64,000 nt of DNA, from the NCBI RefSeq assembly GCF_029892485.1, contig NZ_JARXVG010000016.1:50715-114714 (forward strand). Reading direction: 5' to 3'. Source of the stretch: Variovorax boronicumulans (GTDB lineage Bacteria; Pseudomonadota; Gammaproteobacteria; Burkholderiales; Burkholderiaceae_C). Shown here piece by piece: positions 41,691 through 49,699 of this stretch. The notes under the pieces were generated by a model, which did no database searches, was not told the origin of the DNA, and saw only the letters and a list, made by a program, of their open reading frames with translations. The translations under genes were made by a program, and so were the position numbers. Positions within the stretch are counted from its first letter, which is position 1. Each line of letters starts with the position of its first letter.

Positions 41691-43025
41691 ATGGCCTACC
41701 AGGACTTCAACATGGGCAACCAGTGGCTGCCCTTCACCCCCAACCGCCATTTCCAGAAAGACCCGCGCGTCTTCGTGGCGGCCGACGGCATGGAGTTCAC
41801 CACGCACGACGGCAAGAAGGTGATCGACGGCGTCTCCTCGCTCTGGTGCGTGGGCGCGGGCCACAACCGGAAGCCCATCAACGAGGCCATCAAGACGCAG
41901 CTCGATACGCTCGACTACGCCACCGCCTTCCAGGTCAGCAACGACAAGGCCTTCCGCGCGGCCGAGATGATCGCCGCGCTCGCTCCCGGCGACCTCAACA
42001 AGGTGCTGTTCTGCAATTCAGGCAGCGAGGCCGCCGACACCTCGATGAAGGTGGCGCTGGCCTATCACCGCGCACGCGGCGAAGGCCACCGCAACGTGTT
42101 CATCGGCCGCGAGAAGGGCTACCACGGCGTGGGCTTCGGCGGCATGTCGGTGGGCGGCATTCCGGGCAACCGCAAGGTGTTCGGCTCGGCCTTCCTGCCG
42201 CGCGTGGACCACATGCGTTTCATCCACGATCCGGTGAACCATGCCTACATCCACAACGAGGAGCCGGTGTGGGCCGAAGACCCGCTGGTCGAACTCGAGA
42301 CTCGCATCCTGCCTCTGCACGACCCGAGCAACGTGGCCGCGATCATCGTCGAGCCCGTGGCCGGTTCGGCCGGCTGGTACCTGCCGCCCAAGGGCTACCT
42401 CAAGCACCTGCGCGAGATCTGCGACAAGCACGGCATCCTGCTGATCTTCGATGAGGTCATCACGGGCTTCGGCCGCATGGGCACCAACTTCGCCTCCGAC
42501 TATTTCGGCGTCGTGCCCGACATGCTGAATTTCGCCAAGTGCGTGACCAACGGCGTGATTCCGCTGGGCGGCGTGATCTGCCGCGACAAGCTCTACGACG
42601 CGATGATGAAGACCGACGCGCCCGAGCATGTGGTCGAGTTCTTCCACGGCTACACCTACTCCGGCCATCCGGTGGCCTGCGCGGCGGCCATCGCCACGCT
42701 CGATCTCTTCAAGGAAGAAAACCTGTTCGCCCGCGCCAGCGACATGGGCAAGGTGCTGGGCGATGCGTTCCACAGCGCCTTCAAGGGACTGCCGAACGTG
42801 ATCAGCATCCGCAGCCTGGGCCTCGCCGCAGCGGTGGAGCTCGCGCCCATCGCGGGCTCGCCGGGCAAGCGCGCCTTCGAGATCTTCCTGGACTGCTTCC
42901 ACAAGGGCGCGCTGGTGCGGCCTGCGGGCGACGTGCTGGTGATGGCGCCGCCGTACATCGTGGAGAAGTCGCACATCGACACGCTGGTCAACACGCTGGC
43001 GGATTCGATCAGGAAGCACGCCTGA
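41691..43025 (+). CDS. Class III omega-aminotransferase (beta-alanine/omega-amino acid:pyruvate type)
   Basis: A 444-residue PLP enzyme that moves an amino group from an omega- or beta-amino acid to pyruvate. The opening NQWLPFTPNRHF and the motifs FCNSGSEAADTSMKVA, LLIFDEVITGFGRMG and FHGYTYSGHPVACAAA are those of omega-amino acid:pyruvate transaminases. The PLP lysine lies in NFAKCVTNGVIPLGG. GGAG lies about 10 bases before the ATG. It is divergent from purU. Confidence 0.92.
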   Translation: MAYQDFNMGNQWLPFTPNRHFQKDPRVFVAADGMEFTTHDGKKVIDGVSSLWCVGAGHNRKPINEAIKTQLDTLDYATAFQVSNDKAFRAAEMIAALAPGDLNKVLFCNSGSEAADTSMKVALAYHRARGEGHRNVFIGREKGYHGVGFGGMSVGGIPGNRKVFGSAFLPRVDHMRFIHDPVNHAYIHNEEPVWAEDPLVELETRILPLHDPSNVAAIIVEPVAGSAGWYLPPKGYLKHLREICDKHGILLIFDEVITGFGRMGTNFASDYFGVVPDMLNFAKCVTNGVIPLGGVICRDKLYDAMMKTDAPEHVVEFFHGYTYSGHPVACAAAIATLDLFKEENLFARASDMGKVLGDAFHSAFKGLPNVISIRSLGLAAAVELAPIAGSPGKRAFEIFLDCFHKGALVRPAGDVLVMAPPYIVEKSHIDTLVNTLADSIRKHA

Positions 43026-43049
43026 GAGCGGATCGGGCCGCTCGCGCCT

Positions 43050-43895
43050 TCAGGACTTTTTAGGCGGCTGCCGGAGTTCGGCGCAGTCATCCTTCTCGGG
43101 CAGCGGCGGCGTTCGCCAGGTCTTGTCGTAGTCGCCGGCTTCGACATCGTTCGTCGCCGAGGCCAGCAGCCGCACCGAGGCAACCTTGACGTCGTCCGGC
43201 AGGTGCTGCGGCACGCCGAGCGTGCGCACCGCATGGCCGGCGCCTGCGATCAGCAGCACCGTCTTGCCCGGCTGCCGGGCCTTGACGATCGCCTGTGCCA
43301 TGGCGCGGTCGCGGCCGACCTGGATGCGCGTCATCGGAATGATCTGCGACTCGGGCAGCAGCTTGCAGTGGCCCTCGCGCACGGCATCCTGCTGCGCGGT
43401 GTAGGCCTCGCCGTTGAGTTGCACGTCGAGCGACACGTCGGCCATCGCATCCTTCATGCGCGCACGCGGCAGGTTGGCACCGACGACCGGCACACCGGCG
43501 CGCACGGCCGCCATCACGGCCGGGCCGTAATTGGCCCAGGGCCAGGCCTTGTCGCTCCAGCCGAGGGCGGTCTGCACCTGGGCCTCGCTCGCGGCGGGGG
43601 CGAGTTGCGCGGTGCTGCGGCCTTCCTCGGCCATCTCGAGCGCCAGTGCGGCGAGCTGGCCGCGCGCGACCAGCGCCTCGACGGTTTCGCGCTCGATCGC
43701 GTGGTGCTCGGGAGCATCGTGCTGTTCGCCGAGCAGCAGCGCGTCCACCGGCAGCAGCGCCGACACCCGGCGCGCGACGGGCGCATCGGGACCGGGCGGA
43801 AAGAGGCGTGAAGGAGAACAGGCCGTCAATGCGGCCGCAGCCAGCAGCGGAGGCAGCCACCAGGAAGCCCGCGCGGGCCAGCGTTGAAAAGACAT
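43050..43895 (-). CDS. ChaN family lipoprotein
   Basis: A 281-residue lipoprotein (lipobox LTAC, Cys26) of the ChaN/DUF399 family, whose founding member binds heme cofacially and is tied to iron uptake. Family motifs seen are VDALLLGEQHDAPEHH, ALALEMAEEGRS, VVGANLPRARM and AGAGHAVRTLGVP. It sits between the convergent aminotransferase and a divergent membrane protein gene. No TonB receptor is adjacent here. Confidence 0.85.
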   Translation of the reverse strand: MSFQRWPARASWWLPPLLAAAALTACSPSRLFPPGPDAPVARRVSALLPVDALLLGEQHDAPEHHAIERETVEALVARGQLAALALEMAEEGRSTAQLAPAASEAQVQTALGWSDKAWPWANYGPAVMAAVRAGVPVVGANLPRARMKDAMADVSLDVQLNGEAYTAQQDAVREGHCKLLPESQIIPMTRIQVGRDRAMAQAIVKARQPGKTVLLIAGAGHAVRTLGVPQHLPDDVKVASVRLLASATNDVEAGDYDKTWRTPPLPEKDDCAELRQPPKKS

Positions 43896-43968
43896 CGGGC
43901 CATACTATGGCCGCGGCGGGGTCGCGCCGTGCCATCCATTTCCGCTTTTCGCTGTCCCTCTTTCTCGC

Positions 43969-45042
43969 GTGTCGTCCCGTTTTCTTGTTCGCGTGCTGGC
44001 CACGCTGTTGCTCGCACTCGCCGCCGCGGGCGCCTGCCTCGCGCTGCACACGCCCCTGCCCTGGATGATCGGCCCGCTGCTGGCGGTGTCGCTGGCCTCG
44101 ATCGCGGGCGTACCCACCGCCAGTTCCACGCCGCTGCGCAATGCGGGGCAGTGGACCATCGGCACCGCGCTCGGGCTCTACTTCACGCCGCATGTGGTGT
44201 CGCTGGTGGCGAGCGTCTGGTGGGCGATTGCGCTGGCGATTGCCTGGGCGCTGCTGCTGGGCTGGGGCTTCGGCCGCTGGCTGTACGGGCTGCATGCCGC
44301 GCGAATGCCGCATGTGCCGCCGCGCGCCATGAGAGCCACGGCCTACTTTGCCGGCGCCATCGGCGGCGCGTCGGAGATGACGCTGCTGGCCGAATCGGCC
44401 GGCGCCCGCACCGACCTCGTGGCCGCGGCCCACAGCCTGCGGCTGGTGGTGGTGACGGTCACCATCCCGTTCGCGATGCAATGGAGCGGGCTGCACGGGC
44501 TGGAGATCAATCCGCCGGGCGTGCGCGAGGTGAATGCGGGCGGGCTGGCGCTGCTTGCGTTGGCCACGGGCGTCGGCGGCCTCGCCATGCGGGCGCTGGG
44601 GCGCACCAACCCGTGGTTCATCGGGCCGTTGCTGGTGGCTATGGGGTTCACGATCGCCGGGCAGTCGCTGTCGGCGGTACCGACCTGGATGTCGAATGCG
44701 GCGCAACTGGTGATCGCGGTCAGCCTGGGCGTGCGCTTCAGCCGCGAGTTCCTGCACACGGCGCCGCGCTGGCTGGGCTCGGTGGTGCTGGGCACATTCG
44801 TCATGCTGGTGCTGTGCGGCGGGGTGGCGTGGCTGCTGGCCCTGGCGACCGGGCTGCATCCGGCCACGATGCTGCTGAGCACCTCGCCGGGCGGCATCGC
44901 CGAGATGTCGATCACGGCCAAGGTGCTGCAGCTCGGGGTGCCGGTGGTGACGGCGTTCCAGGTGTGCCGGCTGGTGGCGGTGCTGCTGCTGGTCGGGCCG
45001 ATGTTCCGGTGGATCTACCTGCGCAAGACCGCGCGCCCATGA
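43969..45042 (+). CDS. AbrB-family integral membrane protein
   Basis: A 357-residue membrane protein with about 10 hydrophobic segments and an internal duplication. The repeats read LPWMIGPLLAVSLASIAG with GQWTIGTALGLYF and NPWFIGPLLVAMGFTIAG with AQLVIAVSLGVRF. This is the AbrB/ammonia monooxygenase-regulator membrane family. It is unrelated to the AbrB DNA-binding proteins despite the name, and its substrate is unknown. The start is a GTG. Confidence 0.88.
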   Translation: MSSRFLVRVLATLLLALAAAGACLALHTPLPWMIGPLLAVSLASIAGVPTASSTPLRNAGQWTIGTALGLYFTPHVVSLVASVWWAIALAIAWALLLGWGFGRWLYGLHAARMPHVPPRAMRATAYFAGAIGGASEMTLLAESAGARTDLVAAAHSLRLVVVTVTIPFAMQWSGLHGLEINPPGVREVNAGGLALLALATGVGGLAMRALGRTNPWFIGPLLVAMGFTIAGQSLSAVPTWMSNAAQLVIAVSLGVRFSREFLHTAPRWLGSVVLGTFVMLVLCGGVAWLLALATGLHPATMLLSTSPGGIAEMSITAKVLQLGVPVVTAFQVCRLVAVLLLVGPMFRWIYLRKTARP

Positions 45043-45063
45043 AAAAAGCGCCCGGCGGGCGCT
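45042..45063 (-). terminator. Rho-independent terminator for the DUF3567 gene
   Basis: Read on the minus strand, AGCGCCC-GCC-GGGCGCT is followed by six T. It lies 24 bases after the DUF3567 stop and touches the stop codon of the convergent membrane-protein gene. Confidence 0.9.
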
Positions 45064-45087
45064 GTTGGCGGTCGGAGGCCGGTGGGC

Positions 45088-45399
45088 TCAGTGCACCAGC
45101 ACAGGGGTGTGGGCCAGTTCGGCGTAGCCCTCGAGGGTGTCCTCGACTTCTTCCTGCGTGGGGGTATTGAGCTGCCAGGCCGCGATCTGCTGCTGGAACA
45201 GTTCGGCCCAGGAACCGTCGAGGTAGACCTCCTTGCCCGAGCGCTTGTCCACGATTTCGAAACCGTGGCGCTCCAGCACCGGCACATTGGGCTTCGCGGG
45301 CTCGTCGCCTTCGTTCGGCTGCACGTGCACGACGACGAAGGACTCCGAGTCGTAAAGCATGTTCATGGCGGGCCCAGTGAGGATGTCGATGGCGTTCAT
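45088..45399 (-). CDS. DUF3567 family protein
   Basis: A 103-residue cytosolic protein opening NMLYDSESFVVVHVQ and containing RHGFEIVDKRSGKEVYLDGS and WAELFQQQIAAWQLNTPTQE. This is the DUF3567 family, which I know mainly from Burkholderiales. The function is unknown; the compact single-domain size equals the family's. It is followed by a terminator and so is probably transcribed alone. Confidence 0.87.
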   Translation of the reverse strand: MNAIDILTGPAMNMLYDSESFVVVHVQPNEGDEPAKPNVPVLERHGFEIVDKRSGKEVYLDGSWAELFQQQIAAWQLNTPTQEEVEDTLEGYAELAHTPVLVH

Positions 45400-45474
45400 G
45401 ATGGGTAGATAGCAATCAACGCGCCAGTTTCAAGAAGCGTTGTCGCCAACCGTTGATTCATGAGCCTTTTTGCC

Positions 45475-46656
45475 TCAGTTGGCGGGCGCCTCGGGTAGGG
45501 GTTTGCGCAATTGGGCGTCAGCGAAGTCGCCGTTCGCCTCGGTTTGCCTGATGCGCACGGGCAGGTAGCCGTACTTCGGCGCCAGCCAGAGCTCCAGTTT
45601 CCGGTCGAAGTCCTTGCGGGGCGTGCGGGTGAGCTTGCGCGCGGTGAATTCGCCGGCCGGAAGCTGCAGCTTTTCCTCGTCGCCGACCACGAAGACCCAG
45701 ACGTCGCCGTCGCGCACGCCCACGGTCTGGATCGAAATGCGGGTGCCCGCCGGATAGCGGTCGGGGCTGGCCGCCAGCAGGCCGCCCAGCTGCATCATGA
45801 CGCTCATGCGGTCCTGCGCGCCGGCCTGCAGGGGCACGCTGGGGGCGTTGTTGCTGAAGATGATCTGCCCCTGGTCGCGCACGAAATGCGAGGCCACCTC
45901 GGCCTTGCGGCTCTCGGAATAGCGCTCGGGTTCGAGCCCCGAGGGGCCGATCCTGCCGGTGCTGTGCCAGTTCAGCAGGGTGAAGAACACTGCCTTGAGC
46001 GTGAGCCGCCCGTCGTAGCGGCTGCCGTCCTGCAGCCAGACCAGTTCGCCGAACACGCCGCGCTGCGGGGAGGCGCCGGTCTGGCCGGTGGCTTCGAAAT
46101 CGAGGGTGACCGAGCCCGGAATCCGCAGCGCCTGGGTGCCGGCGATGGTGCCGGAGGCTTCGCTGCCGGCGGCCGTCGCACCGCCGGGCATGCCGCTCCC
46201 CGTGCCGTTGGGGGCAGGTGCGGCAGCCGGCGCGCTGGCGGGTGCTTCTGGCGGCGTTGCTCCTGAATCCGTAGCGGCCGCCGCCGTCTGGTCGGGCGTT
46301 TCCGCAGAAGGCTGTGCAGACGCGTCGGGTTCGGGCTGCGGCTGCGGTTCTGGCTTTGGTGGTGTCGGGGCGCGCGGTCGCCGGGGTTTGGCGGGTGCCG
46401 CCGGCTTGGTCTCGACCGGCGCGGCCGCAGCGGCCGGTGCCGTGGGCTTTTCCGCCGCGGGCGGTGCGATCACGATCGTGCGCGTGATGAACTTGTTCGC
46501 CAGCGGCGAGGGCTCCGGCCCGATGGCCATCGGGGCCACCCCGAGCACCAGCAGGTGCACCAGCGCCACGGCCAGCGTCAGCCCGGCCAGCACCCGCCAG
46601 GACGGGCGCCCGGGCAAGCGGGCATGCAGCGAAGAGGGGGCGACGAGCGTCGGCAT
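45475..46656 (-). CDS. DUF3108 domain protein with TonB-like proline-rich spacer
   Basis: A 393-residue protein. One N-terminal transmembrane helix (about 20-45) is followed by a Pro/Lys/Glu-rich stretch (about 70-115, PKPEPQPQPEPD) like that of TonB, and a further Ala/Pro-rich linker. The periplasmic DUF3108 domain (about 170-385) follows, with ESRKAEVASHFVRDQGQIIF and GEFTARKLTRTPRKDFDRKL. Its role is unknown; the layout suggests a periplasm-spanning anchor. Confidence 0.83.
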   Translation of the reverse strand: MPTLVAPSSLHARLPGRPSWRVLAGLTLAVALVHLLVLGVAPMAIGPEPSPLANKFITRTIVIAPPAAEKPTAPAAAAAPVETKPAAPAKPRRPRAPTPPKPEPQPQPEPDASAQPSAETPDQTAAAATDSGATPPEAPASAPAAAPAPNGTGSGMPGGATAAGSEASGTIAGTQALRIPGSVTLDFEATGQTGASPQRGVFGELVWLQDGSRYDGRLTLKAVFFTLLNWHSTGRIGPSGLEPERYSESRKAEVASHFVRDQGQIIFSNNAPSVPLQAGAQDRMSVMMQLGGLLAASPDRYPAGTRISIQTVGVRDGDVWVFVVGDEEKLQLPAGEFTARKLTRTPRKDFDRKLELWLAPKYGYLPVRIRQTEANGDFADAQLRKPLPEAPAN

Positions 46657-46788
46657 CAGGTGTGGAGTGGCCGGGTGCGCCGAGGTTCGCGAAGACCACC
46701 TCGGTAAACTGCCGCCCGTTCAACCAGTTTAGTGGGAGCAGCGCCCGGCCTTCGTGTCCGCGCCGTGTCCCGCATCACGCACCGCATC

Positions 46789-47862
46789 ATGAAACTCGCC
46801 ACCCTGAAGGACGGCTCGCGCGACGGCCAGCTCGTCGTTGTCTCGCGCGACCTCACGCTCGCCCACTACGCCACCGGCATCGCCAGCCGGCTGCAGCAGG
46901 TGCTGGACGACTGGGGCTTCATGAGCCCGCAGCTGCAGGACCTGTACGACGCCGTCAACACCGGCCGCGCGCGCCATTCGTTCCCCTTCGACCCCGCAAT
47001 GTGCATGGCGCCGCTGCCCCGCGCCTACCAGTGGGCCGACGGCTCGGCGTACCTGAACCACGTCGAACTGGTGCGCAAGGCCCGCAACGCCGAGGTGCCC
47101 GAGAGCTTCTACACCGACCCGCTCATGTACCAGGGCGGCAGCGACGATTTCCTCGGTCCGGTCGACGACGTGATCGTTCCCAGCGAAGCCATGGGCATCG
47201 ACTTCGAGGCCGAGATCGCCGTGATCACCGGCGACGTGAAGATGGGCGCCACGCCCGACCAGGCGCTGGATGGCATCCGCCTCGTGATGCTGGCCAACGA
47301 CGTGAGCCTGCGCAACCTGATCCCGGCCGAGCTGGCCAAGGGCTTCGGCTTCTTCCAGAGCAAGCCCGCCACCGCCTTCAGCCCCGTGGCCGTGACGCTC
47401 GACGAGATCGGCGAAGCCTGGCAGGACGGCCGCGTGCACCTCACGCTGCAGAGCAGCTGGAACGGCCGCAAGGTCGGCATGTGCGATGCAGGGCCGGAGA
47501 TGACCTTCCACTTCGGCCAGTTGATCGCCCACATCGCCAAGACCCGCAACGTGCGCGCCGGCAGCATCGTCGGCAGCGGCACGGTGAGCAACAAGGGTGT
47601 CGAGAAGAAGGACGGCCAGACCGATTGGCCCAAGGGCTACTCGTGCATCGCCGAGAAGCGCTGCATCGAGACCATCCAGACCGGCGCGCCGGTCACGGAA
47701 TTCATGAAGTTCGGCGACACGATCCGTATCGAGATGAAGGGGCTGGACGGGCGTTCGCTGTTCGGGGCGATCGACCAGGAGATCGTGTCGACGAACGGAA
47801 GGCCGAAGGAGGCGCCGGTGTCGCTGGTGAAGCCGCAGGCCGAGGACGTCGCCGAAGACTGA
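46789..47862 (+). CDS. Fumarylacetoacetate hydrolase family protein
   Basis: A 357-residue enzyme of the FAH superfamily, which cleaves C-C bonds or handles 2-keto acids with a divalent metal. Visible are the metal-binding strand GIDFEAEIAVITGDVKMG, VMLANDVSLRNLIP, FFQSKPATAFSPVAVT and the C-terminal KFGDTIRIEM. The start ATG at 46789 gives the usual MKLATLKDGSRDG opening. No other aromatic-degradation gene is next to it, so the substrate is open. Confidence 0.88.
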   Translation: MKLATLKDGSRDGQLVVVSRDLTLAHYATGIASRLQQVLDDWGFMSPQLQDLYDAVNTGRARHSFPFDPAMCMAPLPRAYQWADGSAYLNHVELVRKARNAEVPESFYTDPLMYQGGSDDFLGPVDDVIVPSEAMGIDFEAEIAVITGDVKMGATPDQALDGIRLVMLANDVSLRNLIPAELAKGFGFFQSKPATAFSPVAVTLDEIGEAWQDGRVHLTLQSSWNGRKVGMCDAGPEMTFHFGQLIAHIAKTRNVRAGSIVGSGTVSNKGVEKKDGQTDWPKGYSCIAEKRCIETIQTGAPVTEFMKFGDTIRIEMKGLDGRSLFGAIDQEIVSTNGRPKEAPVSLVKPQAEDVAED

Positions 47863-48044
47863 GCGCGCCGCGGCAATACGTCGCACGCCGTGCGCGCTGC
47901 TGCTCGCCGGTGGCCGCGGACCCCGTTTCTCCATGGCTATGATCCAGCGGCTGCCTGAAAGCGTCTTCAACACGCCGGGCAGCGCGTCCGGCGGCTGCGC
48001 TCCGCGGCCGCCATTCATACCAAGAAAAAAACCGGGAGTTTTCC

Positions 48045-48806
48045 ATGCGTTATTTGCCTGTTGCCGCCGCCGTTGCGGCCTTCGCCCTTGTCGGTTGCGA
48101 AACCATGAAGAGCGCCGATACCGGCGCGCTCGCCCAGGCGGGCGGTTCGGCCTTCAAGGCCATGTCGCTGAGCGACGCCGAAGTCAGCACCATGTCCGAC
48201 CAGTCGTGCGCCGCCATGGACCAGAAGAACCAGATCGCGCCCGCGGGCAGCCGCTACGCCACGCGCCTGAACCAGGTCGTCAAGCAGATGCCCACCACCG
48301 TGAACGGCAAGACGGCCAACTACAAGGTCTACATGACCAAGGACGTGAATGCCTGGGCCATGGCCAACGGCTGCATCCGCGTCTACAGCGGCCTGATGGA
48401 CCTGATGAACGACGACGAACTGCGCGGTGTGATCGGCCACGAGATCGGCCACGTGGCGCTGGGCCACTCCAAGTCGCGCATGCAGACCGCCTACGCCGCC
48501 TCGGCGGTGCGCGGACTGGCCGGCGCCGCCGGCGGGGTGGCTGCGCAGCTGTCGCAGTCGCAGGCCGGCGACCTGGGCGAGAAGTTCGTCAATGCGCAGT
48601 TCTCGCAAGCGAACGAAAGCGCGGCCGACAACTATTCCTTCGACCTGCTGACCGAGCGCAAGCTCGAACGCAAGGGCCTGGTCACTGCCTTCGACAAGCT
48701 GGCCAAGCTCAGCGGCGGCGCCACCGGCAGCTCGATCATGAGCTCGCATCCGCCGTCGGCCGATCGCTCGGCGCGCATGCAGAAGCGCCTGGACGCCGCC
48801 AAGTAA
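48045..48806 (+). CDS. M48-family metallopeptidase lipoprotein
   Basis: A 253-residue lipoprotein (lipobox LVGC, Cys18) with a zinc peptidase domain. HEIGH is at residues 132-136, and the third ligand Glu is in NESAADNYSFDLL. The family (LoiP/YcaL/YggG-like) acts in the periplasm in outer-membrane quality control. GGGAG lies 6-7 bases before the ATG. It converges on the LuxR gene. The 180 bp upstream show no clear feature. Confidence 0.92.
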   Translation: MRYLPVAAAVAAFALVGCETMKSADTGALAQAGGSAFKAMSLSDAEVSTMSDQSCAAMDQKNQIAPAGSRYATRLNQVVKQMPTTVNGKTANYKVYMTKDVNAWAMANGCIRVYSGLMDLMNDDELRGVIGHEIGHVALGHSKSRMQTAYAASAVRGLAGAAGGVAAQLSQSQAGDLGEKFVNAQFSQANESAADNYSFDLLTERKLERKGLVTAFDKLAKLSGGATGSSIMSSHPPSADRSARMQKRLDAAK

Positions 48807-48835
48807 GCAGAGAGAGGGAGAAGCGAGGGAGGGCG

Positions 48836-49618
48836 CTACGCGTCTGTCGTGGCGCCCCTCAGCAGTTCCTTCTGCGTCCTGATCCCCAACCGCCGGAACG
48901 CCCGGTACTGATGCGTACGCACCGTCGTCAGCTCCACGCCGATCTCTCGCGCCGCCTCCTTCGCGGTCTTGCCCGCCATCAGGTGGCCGATGACTTCGCG
49001 CTCGCGCAGGCTCAGCGTCAATAACCGCGAGGCGAGGGCGGGCGCCACGGACTCCCGCACGGCCACGGCGCTGCGGCCGTGCGCCGCGGTGGCATCGGCC
49101 AGCAGCGTCGCATGCGCCTCGATCCGCGCGAAGTCGCCCGCATCGAACTCGGGCTGCGCGAGGCTGCGGTAGAAGCTCACCGCCACGCGTTGGCCGGTCG
49201 GCAGCAGCAACAGCACCGAGGCCCGCTCGCGAATGCCGACATCGCCATAGCAGGCGGCGCGGTAGGCCGGATCGGCCACTTCGTCGGCGCGCTGGTGGCC
49301 CATCCAGAGTTGGGGGCGCTTGGGCAGCTTGCGGGCCGCGAGCCAGGCCATGTTGGGGTCCAGCAGGTCGAAGCGCTGCTCCACATAGCGCTCGGACGTG
49401 CGTTCCGCCGTGCTGCCGTAGCTGCTGGCAGCCGACACGGCCTCGATGCGGCCCGTGCTGCTCACGGCGAACACGGTGCAGAAGGTCACCGGCATCACGC
49501 GCTGCATCGCCTTGAGATAGCTCGTGGCCAGGTGCGGTGTGCCGACGCCGGAGAGCACGTCGCCGACGACGGCCGCGGCCAGCGCGGCGTCGGTGGGGTG
49601 GATGCGCCAGCGTCTCAT
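48836..49618 (-). CDS. LuxR-type transcriptional regulator
   Basis: A 260-residue regulator. The C-terminal helix-turn-helix, about 195-255, reads LTLSLREREVIGHLMAGKTA, then AAREIGVELTTVRTHQ. The N-terminal two thirds look like a small sensory domain without phosphoacceptor Asp or clear autoinducer motif. It is divergent from the flavin hydroxylase operon and probably controls it through the 14-bp palindrome at 49644-49657. Confidence 0.88.
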   Translation of the reverse strand: MRRWRIHPTDAALAAAVVGDVLSGVGTPHLATSYLKAMQRVMPVTFCTVFAVSSTGRIEAVSAASSYGSTAERTSERYVEQRFDLLDPNMAWLAARKLPKRPQLWMGHQRADEVADPAYRAACYGDVGIRERASVLLLLPTGQRVAVSFYRSLAQPEFDAGDFARIEAHATLLADATAAHGRSAVAVRESVAPALASRLLTLSLREREVIGHLMAGKTAKEAAREIGVELTTVRTHQYRAFRRLGIRTQKELLRGATTDA

Positions 49619-49643
49619 GCGTTTCGATGAGTCAAGGGTAAAT

Positions 49644-49657
49644 ACTTCGTACGAAGT
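49644..49657. promoter_or_regulatory. 14-bp perfect palindrome, candidate operator
   Basis: ACTTCGTACGAAGT lies 26 bases upstream of the luxR start and 43 bases upstream of the hydroxylase start. It is well placed to control both genes. Confidence 0.6.
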
Positions 49658-49699
49658 TATGACATTGGCGGCCGCCGTGCATCCGGACAATCCCGTTGC

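Noticed and set aside
49644..49657. Resemblance of the palindrome to a loxP arm
   Set aside because: Only a short core is shared, there is no 13-bp arm and 8-bp spacer layout, and the position between divergent genes fits an operator.
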